A DNA stretch of 64,000 nt, taken from NCBI GenBank assembly GCA_050949055.1, contig JBMNFA010000002.1, positions 186,001-250,000 on the forward strand, in the 5' to 3' direction. Below, piece by piece: positions 42,441 to 50,467 of the stretch. The position numbers and the translations under genes are program-made. This DNA is from JAEZJZ01 sp050949055 (lineage in GTDB: Bacteria > Bacillota > UBA994 > UBA5500). The notes beneath the pieces were generated by a model, which saw only the letters and a program-made list of their open reading frames with translations, did no database searches and had not been told where the DNA came from. Every line of letters begins with the position of its first letter. Position 1 is the stretch's first letter.

Positions 42441-43721
42441 TTAGACTGTGATTTTCGATAGCCGCTGCTGCTCTTGTTTTTCCAGCTGCTTTTCCAGCGG
42501 CGTAAAGTGCTTGCGGTAGTAGATCGTAGCCATCAAATAGAGGGTGGCGGTGACGATGTAGGGCGACGAATTGCCCAGGTGGTCCATCATCCATCCGCCC
42601 AGCGCACCGGCGATGGCCCGCATAATCTGATTGGTCATGGTGAAGACGCTGTTGGCGGTAGCTCGCTGTTCTCCAGAGAGCATCTCCATGGCGAAGGTGC
42701 CCGAGATGGGCGACGACATGTTCATCAAGGCATGGCGTATCCAGTAGGCCACTGCCACCACCCGCAAGTTGGGAACGTAGCCGGCGGTGAGCAAGAAAGG
42801 TATGGACAGCATCTGCGTGGTGGTCACTGCCCGCACTTTGCCCATGCGCTGCGACAGCACCGGACTGATCAGCACCGCCACGGTCAACACTATCTGGGAT
42901 ACCGACATAATCGAGCCGACCTGTGCGGTAGTCGCACCCAGTTGGTCGCGCAAGAATACGTTGAAGAACGGTATCACCATGCCCGCTCCCATCCCGATGA
43001 AGGAGTTGAATATTGCCATGTGGCGGATGTTGGGCGACTTCAGTGCTTGGGCCAGTTCGGCCAAAGCCGGCCGTGGCTTGTGTTGCCTGGGCATCTCCCG
43101 GATGAAGAACACCGGGATGGCCGCCAGGAAGTAGCAGCCGATGGACAGGGCCAATGTCCAGCGCAGAGCATTGATCTCCAGCCCCTTGATGAAGGATTGA
43201 CTGAGCAGCAGAGCTGGCAGGGCACCGCCGATGGCGGTTCCTACCACCGAGGCCATGGTGGATAGTGCCTGGTTGGCCGAGAAAAGATGCACGCGCTCTT
43301 CCGGGTCACTGTTCTCTGTCAAAAATGGCGCTTGCGAGATAGTGCGGAAGGTGTTGGCACTGCCACGCATGAAGTTGAAGAAAAAGAGCAGGGGAAGGGT
43401 CTGGGTGAAGCTGATCTGTCCGAAGGCAGCCAGCCCACTGAGGATGATCGCATAGAACAGGCTGCGCCTGCGGCCAAAGCGGTCGCTGAACATTCCGGCT
43501 GGCAGGGAAGAAAGCCCGGCAGCCAGTGTCTCCACAAACACCAGTATTCCGATGGTGGAGGTGGAGTAGTCCAAGGAACGCAGATAGAGGTTGTAGGTGA
43601 CGCTGTACGCCCCCAGGCTGATCTGACCCAGCGCGATGCAGAGTAAGTACAGCTGGGCGTTCTTGCGGAATCGCTTGATCTTGTTCAGATAGCTTCTGCC
43701 GGCATCGTTTAGCTTGCTCAT
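42441..43721 (-). CDS. MFS transporter
   Basis: The 426-residue protein has about 12 hydrophobic segments. Between helices 2 and 3 it shows GMFSDRFGRRRSLF, the MFS motif A, and in the second half a loop with QRMGKVRAVTTTQ. The substrate is unknown; drug or sugar export is common for such proteins. The ATG at 43721 is 8 nt after GGGAG; an ATG at 43727 is too close to it. It lies inside the sel region on the opposite strand, without clear link to selenium. Confidence 0.88.
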   Translation of the reverse strand: MSKLNDAGRSYLNKIKRFRKNAQLYLLCIALGQISLGAYSVTYNLYLRSLDYSTSTIGILVFVETLAAGLSSLPAGMFSDRFGRRRSLFYAIILSGLAAFGQISFTQTLPLLFFFNFMRGSANTFRTISQAPFLTENSDPEERVHLFSANQALSTMASVVGTAIGGALPALLLSQSFIKGLEINALRWTLALSIGCYFLAAIPVFFIREMPRQHKPRPALAELAQALKSPNIRHMAIFNSFIGMGAGMVIPFFNVFLRDQLGATTAQVGSIMSVSQIVLTVAVLISPVLSQRMGKVRAVTTTQMLSIPFLLTAGYVPNLRVVAVAYWIRHALMNMSSPISGTFAMEMLSGEQRATANSVFTMTNQIMRAIAGALGGWMMDHLGNSSPYIVTATLYLMATIYYRKHFTPLEKQLEKQEQQRLSKITV

Positions 43722-43899
43722 TATCATGTCTCCCGTAAGTTTCTATAGCCAAAATCAATTCTATCATGTGGCAAGCCGATGTAGGGGAAAGGACGAGAAA
43801 TGGCAATAGTTAGATAATTGGGCCGCCACAGCTGCAGGGTCTAGCAGCCGCCCTTTCCGGCGACTTCTATTGCTGGGCAGGCTCCGGTTGTGTTACACT

Positions 43900-43929
43900 T
43901 TGACAAAGAAATGCCACTTGCTTTATACT
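43900..43929 (+). promoter_or_regulatory. Promoter of the tRNA-Sec gene
   Basis: A perfect TTGACA (43900-43905) is followed after 18 bp by TATACT (43924-43929), about 26 bp upstream of the tRNA 5' end. Confidence 0.8.
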
Positions 43930-43955
43930 GTTGGTACGCGCTTTTTCGTGCATTC

Positions 43956-44052
43956 GGGAGTAGATAGGTTCTGGTGTGCCTTCCGGACTTCAAATCCGGC
44001 AACGCGCTCTAATAAAGTGCGTGGTGGGTTCGATTCCCACATACTCCCGCCA
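43956..44052 (+). tRNA. selC: tRNA-Sec (anticodon TCA)
   Basis: A 97-nt tRNA with encoded CCA. The anticodon arm CCGGA-CTTCAAA-TCCGG gives TCA, which reads UGA. The long variable arm (about CAACGCGCTCTAATAAAGTGCGTG) forms a stem. The acceptor GGGAGTA pairs with TACTCCC, and the discriminator base is G, as in other tRNA-Sec. The eighth acceptor position would be G against A. Its own promoter and terminator flank it. Confidence 0.96.
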
Positions 44053-44065
44053 TATGACAACAAAG

Positions 44066-44090
44066 GACCCCGATTGCTCGGGGTTCTTTT
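44066..44090 (+). terminator. Terminator of the tRNA-Sec gene
   Basis: ACCCCGA pairs with TCGGGGT around TTGC and is followed by TCTTTTGG. Confidence 0.88.
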
Positions 44091-44146
44091 GGTTTCGCTG
44101 CTATGCGGCACCCACGACGGCGGTGGGTGGCCAAATCACCTGGCCC

Positions 44147-44587
44147 TTAGAAGATCTGGCGTAATACGTCCACCACTTCGCTCAAAGCGTTGTTTAGCCG
44201 CGCCTGTTCCTGGGGCGGAAGGTCGTCCAGTAGCGCGTGCAACCGGCGCATCGCCCTTTGTTTGGATGCTTGTAGCAGTTGTCTCCCTTTTTCAGTCAGC
44301 TTCACCGTCACCACTCTGCGATCGAGCTGGCTGCGGGTGCGCTCTACCAGCCCTGCCTCGATCAGCCGGTTGATCATCGTGGTCAGGCTGCCGGCCGAGA
44401 CGCGCAGCCGGTGGGAGAGGTCGCTCATTCTCCATTCATCCTTGCCTGCAATCGCCCGCAGGGTGTTGATCTGAGCCGCTGTATACTCCAGCATGGGCTT
44501 TGGTTCTTCATCACTCTTCTTCTCATAGATCCTTTTCATCATCCGAGGCATCAAATTGAAAAAGTCTTCCCATTCCTTTGGCAGCAA
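44147..44587 (-). CDS. MarR-family transcriptional regulator
   Basis: The 146-residue winged-helix protein shows the MarR pattern: helix YTAAQINTLRAIAG, recognition helix SAGSLTTMINRLIEAGLVERTRS, wing DRRVVTVKLTEKGRQLL and a C-terminal dimerisation helix. It usually represses efflux or stress genes and responds to small molecules. The MFS transporter at 42441-43721 lies on the same strand beyond tRNA-Sec and might be its target, which is speculative. The TTG at 44587 is 7 nt after GGGAGGG. Confidence 0.9.
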   Translation of the reverse strand: MLPKEWEDFFNLMPRMMKRIYEKKSDEEPKPMLEYTAAQINTLRAIAGKDEWRMSDLSHRLRVSAGSLTTMINRLIEAGLVERTRSQLDRRVVTVKLTEKGRQLLQASKQRAMRRLHALLDDLPPQEQARLNNALSEVVDVLRQIF

Positions 44588-44793
44588 TCGGTTTCCCTCC
44601 CCTTGAAAAGCTCCCGCCGCGAACAGTGTCTGGCTATTGCGAAGTTCGCATACACGAACAATTATATGTCACGACTATTATATCAGAAGAATAGGCAGAC
44701 AACTTCAGAAATAAAACTTTTTGCTTAATCGGGGGCATTTTTTGTGCCCACCCGCCGACCCGGGAGTCATAGAGCGCAGGGTGCCCTGTCTGC

Positions 44794-44822
44794 TTGTCAG
44801 ATTACCGGAGGAGCGATATAAT
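44794..44822 (+). promoter_or_regulatory. Promoter of the lysR-selD operon
   Basis: TTGTCA (44794-44799) and a perfect TATAAT (44817-44822) are 17 bp apart, 42 bp before the LysR start codon. Confidence 0.75.
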
Positions 44823-44864
44823 CGCCCTGATAGATACCATAAGCGCGGATTATGAGGTGAAGAT

Positions 44865-45782
44865 ATGAACCTTAATTATCTCCAGACGCTAGTGGCTGTG
44901 AAGCAGTATGGCAACTTCTCGGCGGCGGCAAGGCAGATCGGGCTGACCCAACCGGCTGTCAGCCTGCAGATTCAGTCTCTGGAGGAAGAGCTGGGTGCCC
45001 AATTGGTGGTGCGCAACGCCCGTACCTGCGAACTGACTCCTGCGGGGGAAGCGTTGGTGGAATTTGCTGAGGAAGCTTTTCAGCGTTTGCAGCAGACCCG
45101 CAGTTTGGTCAGTCAACTGACCGGCGAGATCAGCGGCCCAGTGCGCATCGGGGCCAGCACCATTCCGGGCTCCTACATACTGCCCCGCATGTTGGCTGGG
45201 TTTGTCCGGCAATATCCTAAAGTGCGGGTGCAGCTGCAGATAGGGGACAGTGAGCAGATTCTGGACTGGTTGGACAACAAGCTGATCGACTTTGGAGTGA
45301 TCGGCAGCATGCCTCCTGCTACCCGCGCCGAAGCCAGCTACTTGGCCAGCGATCAGCTGCTGCTTACGGTTCCTGCAGGGCACCCCTGGGCCGGGCAGAC
45401 CATTGGGGCAGATCAGTTGCGAGAGCAGCCTTTCGTGGCCCGCGAATCAGGGTCTGGTACCCGTGACACCTACGAACGGGAGCTGGGAAAGTTGGGGGTG
45501 GATACGGCCAGCCTGCAGACGGTGTTGGTGGGGGGGAGCAGCAACACCGTGCTGACGGCGGTGGAAGCAGGCATTGGCTACTCCTTTTGCTCCCAGTGGG
45601 CTCTCAGCGATGCCTTGGCTTTAGGACGGGTGGCTACCGCGCAGATACAGGGGCTGGAGATTCGACGCAGTTTCTACCTGGTGGCTCACCCAGATCGGTT
45701 TCGTACTCCAGCAGCCGATCGGCTGCTGCGGGATCTCAGACAACAGGGGCAGGAGCATCGTCGAGGGGGTGAGCGCGAATGA
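44865..45782 (+). CDS. LysR-family regulator linked to selenium metabolism
   Basis: The 305-residue regulator has the LysR winged helix (YLQTLVAVKQYGNFSAAARQIGLTQPAVSLQIQSLEEELG without gaps in the pattern) and the periplasmic-binding-like effector domain. It resembles the CysB/CbbR-like group. Its stop overlaps the ATG of selD by 4 nt (ATGA), and regulators of this type are commonly found beside selD in Bacillota. A role in adjusting selenium or sulfur genes is therefore inferred; the effector is unknown. Confidence 0.9.
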   Translation: MNLNYLQTLVAVKQYGNFSAAARQIGLTQPAVSLQIQSLEEELGAQLVVRNARTCELTPAGEALVEFAEEAFQRLQQTRSLVSQLTGEISGPVRIGASTIPGSYILPRMLAGFVRQYPKVRVQLQIGDSEQILDWLDNKLIDFGVIGSMPPATRAEASYLASDQLLLTVPAGHPWAGQTIGADQLREQPFVARESGSGTRDTYERELGKLGVDTASLQTVLVGGSSNTVLTAVEAGIGYSFCSQWALSDALALGRVATAQIQGLEIRRSFYLVAHPDRFRTPAADRLLRDLRQQGQEHRRGGERE

Positions 45783-46867
45783 GCGGAAACGGAAACGGTT
45801 GTACCTGGACACCGCAGCCGGGTGCAGACCAGGCAGTTAAGCGCCGTTTGACCGAGCTATCCACCACATCCGGGTGAGCGTCCAAGCTGGGGCCGGGGGC
45901 TCTGGATCAGGTATTGAGTAAACTGCCGCGCATCATGGATCCGAGGGTGTTGGTGGGGCCCGAAACCAGCGATGACGCCGGCGTCTTCTTGCTCAACCAG
46001 CACCAAGCGCTGGTACAGACGGTGGATTTCTTCGCTCCCATCGTCGACGACCCTTATCTGTTTGGACAGATTGCCGCCGCTAACGCCTTGAGCGACGTCT
46101 ACGCCATGGGGGCTACTCCGATCACGGCGCTGAACATCGCCTGCTTTCCCGCCTGTCTGACCGTGGAAGAGATGGGAGAAATAGTGCGGGGAGGCAATGA
46201 CAAGTTGCTGGAGGCGGGCGTGCTATTGTTGGGGGGACACACGGTGGAGAACCCAGAACCGCGCTTTGGCATGGCGGTGACCGGCCTGGTGCACCCGCAG
46301 CGCATCTGGCGCAACGTGGGGGCTAGGGGCGGAGACGCACTGCTACTGACCAAGCCTTTGGGCACAGGTGTGCTGGCCACTGCCCATAGGGCCGGCCTGT
46401 TGTCCGAGCAGGGTCAGGCCACCATGGTTGCAGCTATGGTGGCGCTCAACCGGGTGGCAGCCTCGGTCCTGGGGCAGCAGGCAGAAGTGCACGCCTGCAC
46501 TGACATCACCGGCTTCGGCCTATTGGGGCATCTGCTGGAGATGGTCCAGGACACCAGGGTGGGGATGGAGCTTGAAAGCGATCAGATTCCAGTCTTCCCC
46601 GGGGCGCTGGAGGCAGCAGGCATGGGGCTGGTGCCCGCCGGTGCCTACCGCAACCGGGAGTTTGTCGGCGATCGGGTCAGCTTTGCCGCCGAGGTCCCTC
46701 TCAGCTTGCAGGACCTGCTGTTTGACCCACAGACATCGGGCGGCCTGCTGGCCGCTGTCCCCGGCGAGCAGGCCGAACCGATGCTTGCAGCACTGCAGCA
46801 GGCAGGGGTCAACGCCAGCATCATCGGCCGGGTCAACGACGATGCCGGGCACCTGACCGTACGCTAA
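45779..46867 (+). CDS. selD: Selenophosphate synthetase, itself a selenoprotein
   Basis: The frame from ATG 45779 to TAA 46867 gives 362 residues. Codon 33 (45875-45877) is TGA in TTSG-U-ASKLGPG; this is the catalytic Cys17 position of Escherichia coli SelD, and Lys36 keeps the Cys-x-x-Lys spacing. The rest is a typical SelD: GPETSDDAGVF, ANALSDVYAMGATPITALNIA, GGHTVENPEPRFGMAVTG, TDITGFGLLGHLLEM and DPQTSGGLL. It makes selenophosphate from selenide and ATP. A Sec-containing SelD is well known. Reading only from the TTG at 45914 would lose the active site. It overlaps the LysR gene by 4 nt. Confidence 0.95.
45880..45907 (+). promoter_or_regulatory. Weak candidate SECIS element in selD
   Basis: GTCCA-AGC (45880-45887) pairs with GCT-TGGAT (45899-45907, one bulged C) around an 11-nt G-rich loop that begins 10 nt after the TGA. 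This is shorter than the usual spacing, so the true element may fold differently. Confidence 0.3.
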
Positions 46868-46872
46868 AGCCA

Positions 46873-46974
46873 ACGCGTCCCACCGTATCCCGAAAGATAC
46901 AGTGGGACGCGTACTTTGTATCCTCCGCCTACCGAAGGATACAGTGGGACGCGTACTCTGTATCCTTCGCGTAT
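46873..46974. repeat. Palindromic tandem repeats with GGGACGCGTAC core
   Basis: Two 42-bp direct repeats (46891-46932 and 46933-46974) share CGAA-GATACAGTGGGACGC and GTACT-TGTATCC. The first half-unit also forms a hairpin with upstream ACGCGTCCCA (46873-46912). Each unit can pair GGATACAG with CTGTATCC. A degenerate relative (ACACGTCCCGGTGTATCC) is at 47039-47056. The core recurs in the perfect palindrome at 2859-2919. The array fills the gap between selD and the D-aminoacylase gene. Confidence 0.85.
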
Positions 46975-47055
46975 CGAAGGGTGGTTCATCGCGCTGAGTC
47001 ATTTGCGCGGTTACTTTGATTACCGAAGGTTACGCGGTACACGTCCCGGTGTATC

Positions 47056-48636
47056 CTACTGGTGGCGAAGGATTTGGCCGGCGCGTGCGCCGGTGACCTG
47101 TCCGTCTTGGACGGCCAGCTGGCCGTTTACATATACCTGCTTGATTCCGACTGGCGCTCGGCGCGGATCGGCGTAGGTGGCAGTCTCGGCCAGCTCTGCC
47201 GCATCGAACAGCACCAGATCTGCCCAGCAGCCAGGTCGCAGCAAGCCGCGATCAAACAGCCGCATGCGGGAAGCCGGCAGAGCGGTCATCTTGCGTACTG
47301 CCTCTTCCAGCGGAACGACTTGCTCCTCCAGACTGTACTTGGCCAGCACTCGCACAAAGGTGCTGAAGTTGCGAGGGTGGGGTTTGCCCGGGCCCTGGAT
47401 GGGCATCGACGCGCCGTCGCTGCCGATCATGGTCAACGGATGGGCCATGATCGTCTTCACATCTGCCTCATCCATGCCAAAGACAACCGAAGCTACGCCG
47501 GCATCCTCCGCTGCCACCAAGTCAAAACAGAACTCCAACGGGTCGCGGCCGGCTGCCTCCGCCGCCTCAGCCACCGTCTTGCCTTCCAGGTGCTTGTTTT
47601 CCGGCCGATTCACCGATGCGATCAGGATATCCGCAAAACGTCGGGACTGCTTGGCCATCTTCTCAGTCACTTCCTGCCGCAGCCGCTCCCTGGTTTCCGG
47701 TGTGGTCAGACGCTGCAGCAATCCATCTACGCCGCCTTCGTGGGCCCAGTCCGGGAAGATGGTGGTGATGGTGGTGCTGGATGCGGTGTAGGGATATTGG
47801 TCGTTGGCGATGTCCAGTCCCTTGGCTCTCCAGGCGGCGATTCTGCCTTGGCTGTCGCCTGCCCGGCCCCAGTTGTGCCGCCCCACCACCTTGTGATGGG
47901 CGACCTGCACGGCCACACCGGCCTGCTGACCTATAGCGGCACTCTCGTCTATCGACTGCAGGATGTCGTCGCCTTCGTTCCTCATGTGGGTCTCGTAGAT
48001 GCCCCCATAGGGAGCGATGGCGCTAGCTACTGCGGCCAACTCTGCGGTATCCGCATAGCAGCCGGGGGGATAGATCAACCCGCTGGACAGGCCAAAGGCA
48101 CCTTCTTCCATGCTCTGTGCCAGCAGCCGTTGCATTTGCTGCAGCTCATTTTCCTCCGGCGGACGCCGATCAAACCCCATCACAGCTACCCGCAGGGTGC
48201 CGTGGCCCACCAGCCCGCCAAAGTTGACGGCTGGCTGCCTGTCTTCCACCGCCTGCAAGAACTCGCCGAAGCTGGTCCAATTCCAGGGCAAGCCTTGGGC
48301 AAGGAACGCAGAATACTTCTGCAGCAAAGCCAAGCGCTCGGGCAAGACTGGCGCTGGGCTGAGACCGCAGTTGCCGCCGATCTCTGTGGTTACTCCCTGC
48401 AGCAGTCGGCTTTCGGCGCCGCCGTCGATGGGCAGGGTGAAGTCGGAATGGGAATGAACATCGATGAAGCCGGGCGTGAGGGTGAGGCCGGTGCCGTCAA
48501 TCTCCTGCTTGGTCGGCCCGCTCACCTTTGGCCCCATCGCCGCAATGCGGCCATCTTGCACCGCCAAGTCGCCCACAAACCAGGGGCTGCCGGTGCCATC
48601 CACGATGCGCGCATGGCGAATGATCAAATCATACAT
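47056..48636 (-). CDS. D-aminoacylase / N-acyl-D-amino-acid deacylase (amidohydrolase superfamily)
   Basis: The 526-residue enzyme starts MYDLIIRHARIVDGTG and has the metal site mark GFIDVHSHSDFTL, then GVTTEIGGNCGLSPAP, a lysine- or His-rich site near QVAHHKVVG and GSDGASMP near the end. It is of the D-aminoacylase group, which hydrolyses N-acyl-D-amino acids to D-amino acids. The ATG at 48636 has GAGGAGG 8 nt upstream; the frame is open to 48684. No signal peptide is present. Confidence 0.9.
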   Translation of the reverse strand: MYDLIIRHARIVDGTGSPWFVGDLAVQDGRIAAMGPKVSGPTKQEIDGTGLTLTPGFIDVHSHSDFTLPIDGGAESRLLQGVTTEIGGNCGLSPAPVLPERLALLQKYSAFLAQGLPWNWTSFGEFLQAVEDRQPAVNFGGLVGHGTLRVAVMGFDRRPPEENELQQMQRLLAQSMEEGAFGLSSGLIYPPGCYADTAELAAVASAIAPYGGIYETHMRNEGDDILQSIDESAAIGQQAGVAVQVAHHKVVGRHNWGRAGDSQGRIAAWRAKGLDIANDQYPYTASSTTITTIFPDWAHEGGVDGLLQRLTTPETRERLRQEVTEKMAKQSRRFADILIASVNRPENKHLEGKTVAEAAEAAGRDPLEFCFDLVAAEDAGVASVVFGMDEADVKTIMAHPLTMIGSDGASMPIQGPGKPHPRNFSTFVRVLAKYSLEEQVVPLEEAVRKMTALPASRMRLFDRGLLRPGCWADLVLFDAAELAETATYADPRRAPVGIKQVYVNGQLAVQDGQVTGARAGQILRHQ

Positions 48637-48752
48637 GTCAGATGCCTCCTCGCTAATCAAATTCAGTATGCTGTCCGAATACAATGATCTTTCGGCAGCA
48701 GGGCCAGCAATCCTTCCCCGTAGAGGCGGAACCCCGCGCTCCAGCGAGATAG

Positions 48753-48783
48753 TTTACCAGTATGGCGCAAAAAAGGTTATAAT
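48753..48783 (+). promoter_or_regulatory. Possible promoter of folD
   Basis: A perfect TATAAT (48778-48783) lies 98 bp upstream of the start codon. A -35 box is weak (TTTACC, 19 bp away), so this is a low-confidence call. Confidence 0.4.
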
Positions 48784-48880
48784 AGAACGCAGCAGGCTTG
48801 TCTGGGCGTTGCCTGCTGGATATGGCGAGGACGGCACTAGGTTTGCACGGTAACCACGCTAAATACAAGGAGGTTTACAT

Positions 48881-49732
48881 ATGACCGCAAGTATCATCGA
48901 TGGGAAAGCAATCGCCAAAGTGATTCGGGAAGAGGTAAAGGCCGCTGCCGATAAGTGGAGAGAGCAGGGGATCATTCCGCGCCTGGATGTGGTGCTGGTT
49001 GGGGACGATCCGGCATCTGTCTATTACGCCAAAGCCAAAGAGAGGCTCAGCCAAAGGGTGGATGTGCAGATGGTGCTGCATCAGCTGCCGGTCGACACCA
49101 GCCAGGAACAGCTGCTGCAGCTGGTGGAGCAGTTGAATGCAGATCAGGCGGTGCATGGGATCATGATCGAACTGCCGCTGCCCCAGCACATCGATCGCCA
49201 CCTGATCATGGCGGCGGTGCACCCGCATAAGGACGTGGATGGGGTCAATCCACTCAATCGCGGATACCTTGCTTCAGGCATGGACGGTCTTTTCCCTGCC
49301 ACGCCGTTGGCCTGTTTGGAGATTATCAAGCGTTCTGGACTTACCCTCTACAAGCAGGAAGCCGTGTTGGTTGGTTGGGGTGAGACCGTGGGCAAGCCTT
49401 TGGTGGCCATGATGCTCAAGCAGGGAGCCACTGTCACCACCTGCCACTCCAAGACCAGAGATCTGAAGTTCCACACTACGCGGGCCGACGTGATTGTCAC
49501 TGCTGTGGGCCGGCCGCGGATACTGACAGCAGACATGGTCAAGCCGGGCGCGATTGTGATCGACGTCGGCATCAACGAAACCGAGGAGGGCATCGTTGGC
49601 GACGTGGATTTTGAGGCAGTGAAGGAAGTGGCCGGTCACATCACCCCGGTTCCGGGAGGCGTGGGGTCGGTGACCACTGTGTTGCTGTTCCACAATCTGC
49701 TTAAAGGCATGTCGCTACAACAATCGCAGTAA
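48881..49732 (+). CDS. folD: Methylenetetrahydrofolate dehydrogenase/cyclohydrolase (variant FolD)
   Basis: The 283-residue protein has the FolD fold with catalytic Lys in ASVYYAKAK, the Asp of HKDVDGVNP and the C-terminal TPVPGGVGSVT. It interconverts 5,10-methylene- and 10-formyl-tetrahydrofolate. Two usually conserved motifs differ: ELPLP replaces QLPLP, and the cofactor loop is VGWGETVGKP instead of VGRSxxVGxP, so the Arg-Ser pair near the NADP 2'-phosphate is lost. NAD use or an altered activity is possible. AAGGAGG lies 7 nt before the ATG. The next gene follows after 30 bp. Confidence 0.88.
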   Translation: MTASIIDGKAIAKVIREEVKAAADKWREQGIIPRLDVVLVGDDPASVYYAKAKERLSQRVDVQMVLHQLPVDTSQEQLLQLVEQLNADQAVHGIMIELPLPQHIDRHLIMAAVHPHKDVDGVNPLNRGYLASGMDGLFPATPLACLEIIKRSGLTLYKQEAVLVGWGETVGKPLVAMMLKQGATVTTCHSKTRDLKFHTTRADVIVTAVGRPRILTADMVKPGAIVIDVGINETEEGIVGDVDFEAVKEVAGHITPVPGGVGSVTTVLLFHNLLKGMSLQQSQ

Positions 49733-49762
49733 GGAATCGCTGCCGGGGAGAGAGGGCGACGG

Positions 49763-50467
49763 ATGCTGAAGATTGAGAGCCTACGACGCGTCAGTCTTTT
49801 TTCGGACCTCGGCGACTCAGAGCTGTTTTTGATCTTCCGCGCTCTGCAAACGTGCTCCTTCCCTGCTGGAAGCGTGATTTTTAGCCAGGGCGAGCCGGGC
49901 GAGGCAGTCTGCTTTGTGGAGTCCGGGCAGGTGAAGATCAGCACCGTAGCAGAGGACGGCAGGGAGAAGGCTATCAGCCTGATGGGAGAGGGAGAGGTTT
50001 TTGGTGAAGTAGTGCTGTTTGCAGGCGGGCCCTACCCCGCCACCGCCACAGCAATTACCGATTGCGCGATCGGCATGCTGCAGAACGAACGCCTATTGCA
50101 GCTGGTTGCCGCCAACGGCACTTTGGCGGTCAGTCTGTTGCAGCTGTTGTCCCGCCGCCTGCGGATGGCCCAGGGCCAATTGCGAGACTTGGCGCTGAAA
50201 GACGCCTTTACGCGGGTCGGCGAGCTGTTGCTTCATCTGGCCGAGCAGACAGGGCAGACGCGATCGGACGGCTTGTTCGTGCCCTTGGGCGTTACCAGGG
50301 AGGAGCTGGCCAACCTGGCGGGGACCACCCGAGAGACCTTTACCCGCGTTCTGGGCCAGTTGAAGCGTCAAGATCTGGTGCGCGTGCTCAAGGGCGGGCT
50401 GCTGCTCACCCGGCCGGAACAGCTGCGCCGCGCCTGTTTTGAGAAGGGGGAAGCTATATGGAGATGA
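49763..50467 (+). CDS. Crp/Fnr-family transcriptional regulator
   Basis: The 234-residue regulator has an N-terminal cyclic-nucleotide-binding fold (GSVIFSQGEPGEAVCFVESGQVKIS, GEGEVFGEVVLFAGGPYPATATA) and a C-terminal Crp-type helix-turn-helix (VTREELANLAGTTRETFTRVLGQLKRQ). No Cys cluster for an iron-sulfur centre is seen, so it is not a classical oxygen-sensing Fnr. Its end overlaps the next gene by 10 bp, so the two are translated together. Confidence 0.9.
   Translation: MLKIESLRRVSLFSDLGDSELFLIFRALQTCSFPAGSVIFSQGEPGEAVCFVESGQVKISTVAEDGREKAISLMGEGEVFGEVVLFAGGPYPATATAITDCAIGMLQNERLLQLVAANGTLAVSLLQLLSRRLRMAQGQLRDLALKDAFTRVGELLLHLAEQTGQTRSDGLFVPLGVTREELANLAGTTRETFTRVLGQLKRQDLVRVLKGGLLLTRPEQLRRACFEKGEAIWR

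Noticed and set aside
46891..46974. CRISPR array
   Set aside because: The two 42-bp units follow each other directly without spacers and contain internal palindromes; no cas genes are in the window.
47062..48687. 541-codon open frame on the + strand across the whole D-aminoacylase gene
   Set aside because: It is antisense to a gene with clear amidohydrolase motifs, its product has no recognisable domains and an odd His/Gln-rich composition, so it is a shadow of GC-biased codons.
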